Assembly (NCBI GenBank): GCA_025966355.1 | Contig: JAICWZ010000111.1 | Coordinates: 1-6,586, forward strand | Source: Thermomicrobiaceae bacterium | GTDB taxonomy: Bacteria; Chloroflexota; Chloroflexia; Thermomicrobiales; Thermomicrobiaceae | DNA length: 6,586 bases | Reading direction: 5' to 3' | Shown: one piece after another, positions 1 to 6,586 of the stretch | Layout of the letters: each line of letters begins with the position of its first letter | How positions within the stretch are numbered: position 1 is the first letter of the stretch | The notes under the pieces: generated by a model | What the model saw: the letters and a program-made list of their open reading frames with translations, nothing else | Database searches by the model: none | Told to the model about the DNA's origin: nothing | Translations under genes and position numbers: made by a program

Positions 1-33
1 ATCGAGTGAAAGAGGGCGGACGGTCGAACGAGG

Positions 34-115
34 TGGGGGAAGCGGGACTCGAACCCGCACGCCTTGCGGCACATGATCCTAAGTCATGCTCGTCTGCCAA
101 TTTCGACATTCCCCC
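34..115 (-). tRNA. tRNA-Leu, anticodon UAG
   Basis: Read on the minus strand, this 82-nt stretch folds as a class II tRNA. The 7-bp acceptor stem pairs GGGGGAA with TTCCCCC. The D arm has a GTC/GAC stem around AAATTGGCA. The anticodon stem CATGA/TCATG encloses the loop CTTAGGA, giving anticodon TAG. A variable arm follows with GCC-GCAA-GGC, and the T arm is GCGGG-TTCGAGT-CCCGC. The long variable arm with a UAG anticodon identifies a leucine tRNA that decodes CUA and, by wobble, other CUN codons. The discriminator base is A. The next bases are CCT, so the terminal CCA is not fully encoded and must be added by CCA-adding enzyme. A plus-strand open frame across this locus is only the antisense of the tRNA. 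Confidence 0.96.
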
Positions 116-130
116 ATGGCATCGGAGCCC

Positions 131-136
131 ATTTTA
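131..136 (-). promoter_or_regulatory. Possible -10 element for tRNA-Leu
   Basis: The minus strand reads TAAAAT here, a one-mismatch match to the bacterial -10 consensus. It would start transcription around position 124, some 9 nt before the mature tRNA 5' end. No convincing -35 hexamer is visible at the standard 16-18 bp spacing, so the call rests on the -10 box and its position alone. Confidence 0.35.
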
Positions 137-190
137 CCGCACTCCGGCCGCCGATTGCGCCGCGCAACAACTCTGGCACCTCCGTGGCAC

Positions 191-217
191 GTGACATGCG
201 TTTATCAACGTTATGTT
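191..217 (+). promoter_or_regulatory. Weak candidate promoter for the small plus-strand gene
   Basis: GTGACA (191-196) resembles a -35 box and TATGTT (212-217) a -10 box, with a 15-bp spacer that is shorter than ideal. It lies about 45 bp upstream of the chosen ATG at 261. The match is modest. It is listed because the gene has no plus-strand neighbour in the window to supply transcription. Confidence 0.2.
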
Positions 218-260
218 AGATCCGGCGACCCGTGGTCGTGATCAGGGTGGGATTGCCGCT

Positions 261-488
261 ATGTATTATCAGATTATCGCGGAAAGCGATGTGCATCCTG
301 GGCGGAGACTGCTGCGCGGAATCGACGGCGACGGTTACATCCAGCTCGAAATCGATTCCGAGCCGATCGCCGTACCGGAGCATGATTTCGACCGGCTGCG
401 TGCAATGCATCATTATCGCCCGGTAACCGAGGATGTCGCCTTCGATCCGCTGAGAGCAATGAGCGGGCAGGAACAGATCGCATTCTAA
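261..488 (+). CDS. Small hypothetical protein (75 aa)
   Basis: I do not recognise this protein. The chosen ATG at 261 gives 75 residues beginning MYYQIIAESD; the purine-rich GGGTGGGA about 7 nt upstream is a weak but plausible ribosome-binding site. The frame also opens at an ATG at 213, but those extra residues look like non-coding translation. The codons end mostly in G or C, as in the neighbouring genes, which supports real coding. The protein is acidic, has no cysteine, no hydrophobic segment and no signal peptide, so it is probably a small cytosolic protein. The middle (roughly residues 19-48) looks like beta-strand and turn sequence with GIDGDGYIQLEID, followed by a helix-prone DFDRLRAM segment. 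It is transcribed towards the iron-sulfur carrier gene, and a shared terminator hairpin lies between them. Function unknown. Confidence 0.6.
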   Translation: MYYQIIAESDVHPGRRLLRGIDGDGYIQLEIDSEPIAVPEHDFDRLRAMHHYRPVTEDVAFDPLRAMSGQEQIAF

Positions 489-517
489 GCAGGCACACCG
501 AGAATCGGCCAAAGATG

Positions 518-546
518 AAACCGGACTCCGAATTGGAGTCCGGTTT
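518..546. terminator. Bidirectional intrinsic terminator between convergent genes
   Basis: AAACCGGACTCC, a 5-nt loop GAATT, and GGAGTCCGGTTT form a perfect 12-bp hairpin with A-rich 5' and T-rich 3' flanks on either strand. It sits 30 bp after the stop of the plus-strand hypothetical gene and 46 bp after the stop of the minus-strand iron-sulfur carrier gene, so it can serve both. The U-tract outside the stem is short, so efficiency cannot be judged by eye. Confidence 0.8.
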
Positions 547-592
547 ACCGTTGCCCTGGTTCTACCGAGTGATCGGCGACAGGCCTGGGTGA

Positions 593-979
593 CTAGGCGC
601 CGCAGCCACAGCCTTGCGACGTTCCGGCATTCTCGCCCGTATCGAACGAGTGACCGCACGCGCAGCTCGCGACGGCGTTCGGGTTGTGGACGGTGAAACC
701 GCCACCCATCAGGCTGTTGACGAAGTCAATCTCAGAGCCTTCGAGATACATGGCGCTGAACTGGTCGACCAGCACTTTGACACCGTGTTGCTCGATGACG
801 TGATCGTCGTCTTCCGCGACCTCTTCGACCGTCATGCCATAGCTCAGTCCGGAGCAGCCGCCCGGCGAAACGAAGACGCGCAACATCGCTTCCGGCGTCC
901 CCTGCTCCTGAAGATAATCGCGAAGTTGATCAACTGCTTCAACGGTCAATGTCACCATCGGTTCGGTTACCACACTCAT
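593..979 (-). CDS. erpA: A-type iron-sulfur cluster carrier (HesB/IscA/ErpA family)
   Basis: This is a 128-residue A-type carrier that binds and passes Fe-S clusters to apoproteins in the cytosol. The three family cysteines are present: Cys42 in GGCSGLSYGM and Cys106/Cys108 in SCACGHSF. The body (about residues 9-112) aligns over the whole HesB-like domain, including DQFSAMYLEGSEIDF and the glycine-rich MGGGFTVHNPNA segment. After the usual end the protein continues about 16 residues to a second CxC pair, Cys124/Cys126 in GCGCGA. I chose ATG 979 because AAAGG lies about 9 nt upstream; a GTG at 1006 in the same frame lacks such support. The gene has its own strong promoter and ends before a terminator hairpin, so it is probably monocistronic. 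A link to the operon is plausible because LeuCD needs a [4Fe-4S] cluster, but that is inference. The exact paralogue (ErpA, IscA or SufA) cannot be told from sequence alone; the symbol is tentative. Confidence 0.93.
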   Translation of the reverse strand: MSVVTEPMVTLTVEAVDQLRDYLQEQGTPEAMLRVFVSPGGCSGLSYGMTVEEVAEDDDHVIEQHGVKVLVDQFSAMYLEGSEIDFVNSLMGGGFTVHNPNAVASCACGHSFDTGENAGTSQGCGCGA

Positions 980-1055
980 GGGCTGATCCCTTTCAGTCAC
1001 CTGCACTCGTCACGCCTGCCGTCTTGATTGCCTTTTTCAACCCTGACCTTTACAA

Positions 1056-1083
1056 ATAATACCGCGAACCGCCGTCCTGTCAA
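1056..1083 (-). promoter_or_regulatory. Near-consensus sigma-70-type promoter of the iron-sulfur carrier gene
   Basis: On the minus strand, a perfect TTGACA (1083-1078) is followed after 16 bp by TATTAT (1061-1056), one mismatch from TATAAT. Transcription would start near 1049, leaving a leader of about 70 nt before the ATG at 979. It lies in the 127-bp gap after the MNIO-like gene, so the carrier gene can be expressed independently of it. Confidence 0.8.
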
Positions 1084-1106
1084 CCCGCCTCGGCCACGTC
1101 GGCGCC

Positions 1107-1892
1107 TCAAAGGCCGCCACGCAACGGCGATTTCGAGTTGTCCAGCAGCGCACGCAACGTGCGCACCTGATCGATTAATCGCGATTCGGCGCGCGTATAT
1201 TCCAGCACGACGGCTTCCGGGGATGTGCGCGCAAGCAACCATTCAAGCAGCTGGTAGTCGCGGTCAACCAGATCAAAATGAACGTCGTCCAATCGCTCGC
1301 CGGAGCGCCGCGGGCTGCTGACATGCACTTCAACGACCCGATCGAGCGGCAGCAGGGCCGCGTACGCCTCGACTGCGTAACCGAACCAGTCGGCGCTCAC
1401 CTGTAAATGCGCCAGATCAAGCAACAGGTCGCAACCGGTGGTGTCCACAACCTCGGCGATAAACGCTGGTTCGCAGAGATGCTCGTAGGCACCTTCCGGA
1501 CAGTAGTCGAGATTCTCGATGAGCAGCGGCACATCGAGATGTTCGCGGGCGAACCCAACCGCGTCGATCATCCTGGTCAGGCAGGTCGCGCGATCGAGAA
1601 CCGGCGATTCGGGTAGCATATGCCCATCGAAGCGAACGCGTTCGCTGCTGAACCCGAGATGCAGGCTGAACCAGGGTGAGCCGGTACGCGCAATCGCGGC
1701 CCGACAGCGCGCAAGCCATGCCTCATCGAGCACATCCGGCACGCCCAGGCTGAAATCGAGATCGAGATTGTGGAGAAGCTGGCGTTCCCCGGGCAATCCG
1801 TCCCGCAGATCCCAACCGGCCACCTCGACGATGTCGACCAGCGGCAGCACCGCCCCCGCGATCGGCGACCACTTGACTCCGAGGAGTGTCAA
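1107..1892 (-). CDS. DUF692/MNIO-family TIM-barrel protein
   Basis: This 261-residue protein resembles the DUF692 (UPF0276) family, now called MNIO: multinuclear non-heme iron oxidative enzymes, several of which modify cysteines in ribosomally made peptides. Family-type blocks appear in order: VDIVEV (19-24), a His in LLHNLDLDFSLG (His41), SLHLGFS (His78), LLIENL (Glu126), TGCDLLLDLAHLQVSA (Asp159, with His162 where the family usually has Asn), LDRVVEVHVSS (His190), DVHFD (His205) and VVLEYT (Glu231). The candidate metal ligands are therefore largely kept, but the usual LDVNNVY and IHLAGH blocks are altered, so the protein is divergent. The start is uncertain: TTG 1892 is the best in-frame choice, since an in-frame stop lies upstream and the first conserved block follows soon after; its ribosome-binding site is weak. 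No cysteine-rich precursor or partner protein is visible nearby. It could instead be a sugar-phosphate isomerase-like relative of the same fold. Substrate unknown. Confidence 0.72.
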   Translation of the reverse strand: MTLLGVKWSPIAGAVLPLVDIVEVAGWDLRDGLPGERQLLHNLDLDFSLGVPDVLDEAWLARCRAAIARTGSPWFSLHLGFSSERVRFDGHMLPESPVLDRATCLTRMIDAVGFAREHLDVPLLIENLDYCPEGAYEHLCEPAFIAEVVDTTGCDLLLDLAHLQVSADWFGYAVEAYAALLPLDRVVEVHVSSPRRSGERLDDVHFDLVDRDYQLLEWLLARTSPEAVVLEYTRAESRLIDQVRTLRALLDNSKSPLRGGL

Positions 1893-2003
1893 AAGAATCC
1901 CGTTCCCACGACGTTTTACTCATCCACGACACACGTTCCCTGGCATCCTGAACCGCAGTGACGGATCTCCTCCCCGTTTCCCGTACGTGGCGTCGCGGGT
2001 AGC

Positions 2004-2040
2004 GCAGAAGAGATTCTTCGCTGCGGCTCAGAATGGCAGG
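2004..2040. repeat. Repeat-like quasi-palindrome downstream of leuB
   Basis: The segment contains a hairpin, GCAGAAGA-GAT-TCTTC-gc-TGC (8 bp with a 2-nt bulge), running on into CGGCTCAGAATGGCAGG. The block AGATTCTTCGCTGCGGCTCAGAATG resembles a type of short interspersed sequence I associate with intergenic regions of several GC-rich genomes. Only one copy is in this window, so repeat status is inferred. It might act as a weak terminator or mRNA-end stabiliser for the leu operon, but it has no U-tract. Confidence 0.4.
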
Positions 2041-2070
2041 TGTGGTGGTTGACAGCCATCCAACTGGGCG

Positions 2071-3194
<1,124 letters not shown>

Positions 3195-3198
<4 letters not shown>

Positions 3199-3704
3199 TG
3201 GGCGGCGCTCTTCGACTGCACGCGCTGCGAGACCGCTTGCATCAGGCCACCGGCATCGATGATCTGTTGCACGTACGCCGGGAACGGCCGTGAATCGTAG
3301 CTCTCACCCGTTCGGAGGTTCAGTACGCCGCCCTCGTCGGTGTCGATCTCCAGAATATCGCCCGTCTCGGTCTCCTGGCTGGCTTCGGGTGCCTCGACCA
3401 ACGCCAGGCCGATGTTGATCGCGTTGCGGTAGAAGATACGGGCGAACGACTCAGCCACAACCGCCTTCACGCCGGCGGCCTTGATGGCGATCGGCGCATG
3501 CTCTCGTGATGAGCCACAGCCGAAGTTCTTGCCGGCGACGATGATGTCACCCTCTTGCACTTTACTGGTGAAATCGGGATCGATATCTTCCATAACGTGC
3601 GCCGCGAGTTCATCCGGATCGGATGTCATCAGGTAGCGCGCCGGGATGATGACGTCGGTATCGACGTCATCCCCGAATTTCCAGACTCTGCCTCGTACTT
3701 GCAT
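3195..3704 (-). CDS. leuD: 3-isopropylmalate dehydratase, small subunit
   Basis: LeuD is the swivel-domain subunit that, with LeuC, isomerises 2-isopropylmalate to 3-isopropylmalate. At 169 residues it belongs to the short type rather than the roughly 200-residue E. coli type. It has [16 protein letters not shown] at the N-terminus and the family signature [14 protein letters not shown] (58-71), followed by [19 protein letters not shown]. The loop after Tyr24 reads YLMT. In related archaeal enzymes this loop helps set substrate choice, and an Arg there (YLRT) goes with homoaconitate; the Met here, together with leuA and leuB beside it, argues for isopropylmalate. The ATG at 3704 is chosen because GGAGG (3715-3719) lies 10 nt upstream and the first residue matches the family start; the frame extends further upstream without coding character. 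leuC ends 16 nt before it and leuB overlaps its stop by 4 nt. Confidence 0.98.
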
Positions 3705-3714
3705 GCTGTCTTTT

Positions 3715-3719
3715 CCTCC
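3715..3719 (-). promoter_or_regulatory. Shine-Dalgarno site that sets the leuD start
   Basis: GGAGG on the minus strand, followed by AAAAGACAGC and then ATG at 3704. The site begins just after the leuC stop codon. It decides between the 169-residue LeuD and a much longer open frame running back into leuC. Confidence 0.85.
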
Positions 3720-3720
3720 C

Positions 3721-4998
3721 CTAGTCCGCCGCGACGCGCTCGGTAAGCTCGAGCGGTGAGCCGACCCGGCCGAGAACTGCGCTGGCGGCCGCGACCTGCG
3801 GACCGGCCAGAATGATCTCCGCCTCGCGGTGCCCCATACGACCGCGGAAATTACGGTTGGTCGTCGAAACGCAGCGCTCGCCCTTCGCCAGCACACCCAT
3901 ATAGCCACCGAGGCAAGGGCCACAGGTCGACGTCGAGAAGATCGCACCGGCATTCATAAAGATGTCCGCCAGCCCTTCCCTGGTCGCCTGCTTGCCGACC
4001 TCCTGGCTGCCGGGGATGACGATGCAGCGGATATCCGGATGCACCTGGCGCCCTTCAAGAATCTTGGCCACTTCGCGCAGGTCGCTCAGGCGGCCGTTGG
4101 TGCAGGAGCCGATGACGACCTGATGGATCGGCATGTTGCCCACTTCGTCGGCGGCGTGCACATTCGAGGGGAGGTGCGGCAGCGCGACCAGCGGCTTGAG
4201 ATGCGAGACGTCGAACTCGATCACCTGCTGATATTCGGCATCGGGGTCGCTGAAGACCGGCTCGTATGCGTTATCGGTGACGGCGGCGAGCCATTCCTTG
4301 GTCTTGTCATCGAAGCCGAAAATGCCACTCGTGGCGCCCGCTTCGATCGCCATGTTCGCCATGGTGATCCGCTGATCCATCGGCAGCGCGTCAATGACCG
4401 GCCCGGTGAACTCCATGGCGCAGTTGAGCGCGCCATCGACGCCGATCTGGCCGATCGTATACAGGATCAGGTCCTTACCGCCGATCCCCTCGGGGAGCGT
4501 GCCGTTGTAGACGAACTTGATCGACGGCGGAACGCGGACCCAGGTGGTACCGAGCGCCATCCCGGCGGCGATATCGGTCGAACCCATGCCGGTCGAGAAG
4601 GCGTTGAAGGCGCCATAGGTACAGGTGTGCGAATCGGCACCGATGATCACCTGGCCGGGGAGCGTCAGGCCGTTCTCGGGCAGAACGACGTGCTCGATAC
4701 CGGCACGGCCGATCTCGAAATAGAGCGTTCCCTGCTCTTTGGCGAATTCGCGCATGATTTTCGCCTGCTCGGCCGATTTGATGTCCTTGGCCGGCACGAA
4801 GTGATCCGGCACCATCACGACCTTTTTCGGGTCGAAAACGCTCTCCAAACCGGTCTTCTTGAACTCGGCAATCGAGATCGGAGCGGTGATGTCGTTCGTC
4901 ATCACCAGATCAAGATCGACCTCGACGATCTCGCCGGGCGTCACCGTCTCCTGGTGCGCCGCCCGCGCGAGGATCTTCTGCGTCATCGTCTGTCCCAT
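3721..4998 (-). CDS. leuC: 3-isopropylmalate dehydratase, large subunit
   Basis: LeuC is the [4Fe-4S]-bearing catalytic subunit of isopropylmalate isomerase, an aconitase-family enzyme. The 425-residue length matches the shorter LeuC type that pairs with short LeuD subunits. Visible blocks are [16 protein letters not shown] (63-78), [22 protein letters not shown] (121-142, abbreviated key residues His124 and Cys126), the cluster ligands Cys299 in GSCTNGR and Cys359/Cys362 in CGPC, and [10 protein letters not shown] (381-390) near the C-terminus. The start at 4998 lies 2 nt after the leuA stop, with an extended GGAGGTGA site inside the leuA 3' end; a second in-frame ATG 12 nt further in is too far from it. 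The gene depends on cellular Fe-S assembly, and an A-type carrier is encoded about 2.7 kb away in the same window. A homoaconitase or citraconate-type role cannot be excluded by sequence alone but is unlikely beside leuA and leuB. Confidence 0.98.
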   Translation of the reverse strand: MGQTMTQKILARAAHQETVTPGEIVEVDLDLVMTNDITAPISIAEFKKTGLESVFDPKKVVMVPDHFVPAKDIKSAEQAKIMREFAKEQGTLYFEIGRAGIEHVVLPENGLTLPGQVIIGADSHTCTYGAFNAFSTGMGSTDIAAGMALGTTWVRVPPSIKFVYNGTLPEGIGGKDLILYTIGQIGVDGALNCAMEFTGPVIDALPMDQRITMANMAIEAGATSGIFGFDDKTKEWLAAVTDNAYEPVFSDPDAEYQQVIEFDVSHLKPLVALPHLPSNVHAADEVGNMPIHQVVIGSCTNGRLSDLREVAKILEGRQVHPDIRCIVIPGSQEVGKQATREGLADIFMNAGAIFSTSTCGPCLGGYMGVLAKGERCVSTTNRNFRGRMGHREAEIILAGPQVAAASAVLGRVGSPLELTERVAAD

Positions 4999-5000
4999 TG

Positions 5001-6527
5001 TTACGCCGTCACCTCCGCTACCACTGTCCCGCGATTCAGCGCCTTCATGTAGGCTCGCACACTTGCCTCAACAATATCGGTCGCCACGCCGCGACCATTA
5101 TAGACATGTTCGCCGCAGCGCACGCGCACGCTGACTTCACCCTGCGCGTCTTCGCCCGGCGTCACCGCATCGATGTGAAACGACTCGAGTGAACAGCCGC
5201 CCGGAATCAGCTTGTCGATCGCCTTGAAGAGCGCGTCGATCTGTCCGTTTCCGTTGGCCGACGCCTCGCGATCGACGCCTTCGATGAGCACCTTCACCCA
5301 CGCTTCGGCGCGCCCATCGTTGCCCGAGTTCGCGCGCCAGCCGGAAAGGACATAGAGATCGTCTTTCGGCTGCGCGTCCTCTTCAATGATCGCGATGATG
5401 TCGGCATTCGTAACCGTCTTCTTGCGATCCGACAGTTCGATGAAGCGCTGGTAGAGCTCGTTGATCTTGTCCTTCGGAATGCCGTCGAAGCCGAGTTCAT
5501 TCAGACGCGCGGTGAAGCCGGCGCGGCCGGAATGCTTGCCGAGCACCAGCCGGCTCATCTCCAGGCCGACCGACTGCGGCGTCATGATCTCATAGGTGTC
5601 GCGATTCTTGAGCATGCCATCCTGGTGAATGCCGGCCTCGTGGGCGAAGGCGTTGGCGCCGACGATTGCCTTGTTCGGTTGGACGAGGATACCGGTCAGG
5701 TGGCTGACGAGCTTGCTGGTCGGTACGATCTGCTTCGTATCGACGCGCGGCACCAACCCACCGAAGAAATCCTTGCGCGTATGCAGCGCCATCACGACCT
5801 CTTCGAGCGAGGTGTTCCCGGCGCGCTCGCCGATGCCGTTGACCGTGACTTCGGCCTGTCGCGCGCCCGCATCGATCGCCGAAAGGGTGTTTGCGGTCGC
5901 CATGCCGAGATCGTTGTGGCAATGGACGCTCAGTACGATGTCCTCGGCGCCCGGTACATTGGCCCTGATGTGCTTGATGAGCCGGGCGTACTCCTCCGGC
6001 GTCGTATAGCCGACGGTATCCGGCAGGTTGATCGTCGTTGCGCCCGCCTCGATGGCGACGGCAACGATACGGCAGAGGAAATCCCACTCGCTGCGCGTCG
6101 CGTCTTCGGCCGAGAACTCGACGTCGTCAACGAAGCGCTTGGCGAGCGTGACGGCCGCGCGGGCTGCCTCGACAACTTCATCCGGACTCTTGCGCAGTTT
6201 GTACTTCATATGTACCGGCGAGGTGGCGATGAAGGTGTGGATGCGGGCAGATTCGGCGTCGCGTACACCCTCCCAGGCCTTGGTCACGTCGTGCTCGTTC
6301 GTGCGCGCCAGAGCGGCGATCGTGACGCCTTTAACCTCGCGCGCAATCATCTGCACCGCCATCAGGTCGCCGGGCGAAGCGGCCGGGAAACCGGCTTCCA
6401 TGACATCGACGCCGAGCTTCGCCAGCTGCCTGGCCGTCTCAAGTTTCTCCGAACTCGTCAGGGTGGCGCCGGGCGACTGCTCGCCATCACGTAGTGTCGT
6501 GTCAAAGATAATCAGCCGATCGCTCAT
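5001..6527 (-). CDS. leuA: 2-isopropylmalate synthase
   Basis: LeuA condenses acetyl-CoA with 2-oxoisovalerate, the committed and normally leucine-inhibited step. The 508-residue protein has the HMGL-like TIM barrel first: FDTTLRDGEQSPG (8-20), then HCHNDLGMATANT (202-214) and GIGERAGNTSLEEV (231-244). The expected metal ligands Asp14, His202, His204 and Asn238 are all present, as are HEAGIHQDG (296-304) and GKHSGR (330-335). The C-terminal regulatory dimer domain (about 395-505) is complete, with GNGQIDALFKAI and NGRGVATDIVEAS, so leucine feedback is likely retained. The start at 6527 is chosen because GAGGGGAG lies 8 nt upstream and MSDRLIIFDTTLRDG is the usual N-terminus; the frame stays open back into the leader hairpin but that part is not coding. 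First gene of the leuACDB operon in this window. Confidence 0.98.
   Translation of the reverse strand: MSDRLIIFDTTLRDGEQSPGATLTSSEKLETARQLAKLGVDVMEAGFPAASPGDLMAVQMIAREVKGVTIAALARTNEHDVTKAWEGVRDAESARIHTFIATSPVHMKYKLRKSPDEVVEAARAAVTLAKRFVDDVEFSAEDATRSEWDFLCRIVAVAIEAGATTINLPDTVGYTTPEEYARLIKHIRANVPGAEDIVLSVHCHNDLGMATANTLSAIDAGARQAEVTVNGIGERAGNTSLEEVVMALHTRKDFFGGLVPRVDTKQIVPTSKLVSHLTGILVQPNKAIVGANAFAHEAGIHQDGMLKNRDTYEIMTPQSVGLEMSRLVLGKHSGRAGFTARLNELGFDGIPKDKINELYQRFIELSDRKKTVTNADIIAIIEEDAQPKDDLYVLSGWRANSGNDGRAEAWVKVLIEGVDREASANGNGQIDALFKAIDKLIPGGCSLESFHIDAVTPGEDAQGEVSVRVRCGEHVYNGRGVATDIVEASVRAYMKALNRGTVVAEVTA
5009..5016 (-). promoter_or_regulatory. Strong Shine-Dalgarno site of leuC within the leuA end
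   Basis: GGAGGTGA on the minus strand is an extended match to the 16S rRNA 3' end. It is embedded in the last codons of leuA, 10 nt before the leuC ATG at 4998. With the TAA-CA-ATG junction it implies coupled translation of leuA and leuC. Confidence 0.8.
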
Positions 6528-6535
6528 CGAAAGGG

Positions 6536-6543
6536 CTCCCCTC
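6536..6543 (-). promoter_or_regulatory. Shine-Dalgarno site of leuA
   Basis: GAGGGGAG on the minus strand, 8 nt before the ATG at 6527. It fixes the leuA start against the longer upstream frame and lies only about 14 nt downstream of the leader U-run. Confidence 0.75.
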
Positions 6544-6554
6544 GTACGCCGGAC

Positions 6555-6582
6555 AACAAAAACGACCCCCAAAACGGGGGCC
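6555..6582 (-). terminator. Leader terminator hairpin (putative attenuator or T-box terminator) upstream of leuA
   Basis: On the minus strand GGCCCCC-GTTTT-GGGGGTC forms a 7-bp stem (one G-U pair) with a 5-nt loop, followed by GTTTTTGTT. This has the form of an intrinsic terminator. It ends about 27 nt before the leuA ATG, with the ribosome-binding site between, so there is no room for another promoter downstream of it. The simplest reading is conditional termination controlling leuA, as in leucine T-box or leader-peptide attenuators. The upstream sensing part would lie beyond the window edge, so the mechanism cannot be named. A plain terminator of a preceding operon is the less likely alternative. 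Confidence 0.65.
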
Positions 6583-6586
6583 GGCC

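Noticed and set aside
6..194. Plus-strand 62-residue open frame at the left edge
   Set aside because: It runs antisense through the whole tRNA-Leu; peptides like GEAGLEPARL are a familiar artefact of translating the opposite strand of a tRNA.
189..194. CACGTG palindrome as an operator
   Set aside because: A 6-bp palindrome is expected by chance in this amount of GC-rich DNA, and no second site or known regulator motif accompanies it.
34..260. tRNA-Leu as an integration hotspot with an att duplication
   Set aside because: No direct repeat of the tRNA 3' end, integrase or mobile gene is present in the window.
1101..1119. GGCGCC/GGCCGCC hairpin at the stop of the MNIO-type gene as a terminator
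   Set aside because: The stem is only 6 bp with a bulge and no U-run follows.
1723..1932. ATG at 1923 (with an upstream GTG at 1932) as the start of the MNIO-type gene
   Set aside because: It lies in a different reading frame and its translation has no family motifs; using it would need a frameshift, and the frame from TTG 1892 already contains the first conserved block.
3705..3953. N-terminal extension of LeuD into leuC
   Set aside because: The extension is Arg/Ser/Pro-rich and overlaps the LeuC C-terminus; the GGAGG site and family start place the ATG at 3704.
3829..5052. 407-residue plus-strand open frame opposite leuC
   Set aside because: It mirrors leuC, whose family motifs are complete. 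The composition (Asp/Arg/Gly/His-rich with no recognisable domain) is typical of an antisense frame in GC-rich coding DNA.
5532..6494. 320-residue plus-strand open frame opposite leuA
   Set aside because: Same reasoning: antisense shadow of a clearly real leuA, with no ribosome-binding site or domain.
6528..6572. N-terminal extension of LeuA through the leader hairpin
   Set aside because: It would be translated from the terminator stem and ribosome-binding site; the family start and SD spacing support 6527.

Overview
The window carries a complete leucine-biosynthesis gene set, leuA-leuC-leuD-leuB, on the minus strand, plus a short accessory region near the left edge. The DNA is GC-rich with G/C-ending codons. 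The LeuC/LeuD pair is of the shorter type (425 and 169 residues) common in archaea, thermophiles and deep-branching bacteria, and the gene order and style recall Chloroflexota (for example Thermomicrobia/Sphaerobacter-like lineages). That placement is an impression from protein style, not a database result.

Layout from right to left, the direction of transcription of the main operon. At the right edge (6558-6582) a GC hairpin followed by a U-run lies in the leuA leader, with only about 30 nt between it and the leuA ribosome-binding site. This is the arrangement of a transcription attenuator or T-box, whose upstream part is outside the window. Then come leuA (6527-5001), leuC (4998-3721), leuD (3704-3195) and leuB (3198-2071). 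They are separated by 2 nt, 16 nt and a 4-nt ATGA overlap, so they are almost certainly one translationally coupled mRNA. Together they supply every dedicated step from 2-oxoisovalerate to 4-methyl-2-oxopentanoate; only the final transamination is not encoded here.

After a 178-bp gap with a repeat-like quasi-palindrome (about 2004-2040) comes a DUF692/MNIO-type TIM-barrel gene (1892-1107) that probably starts at TTG. It is followed by an A-type iron-sulfur carrier of the ErpA/IscA/HesB family (979-593) with its own near-consensus promoter at 1056-1083. A strong 12-bp hairpin (518-546) separates that gene from a convergent small hypothetical gene on the plus strand (261-488). A tRNA-Leu(UAG) gene occupies 115-34 on the minus strand.

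Most of the window is ordinary core metabolism. The parts worth a second look are the leuA leader hairpin, the orphan MNIO-family gene, the second CxC motif at the end of the iron-sulfur carrier and the repeat-like sequence downstream of leuB. I found no CRISPR array, transposase or phage gene, and no gene-free stretch exceeds 300 bp.
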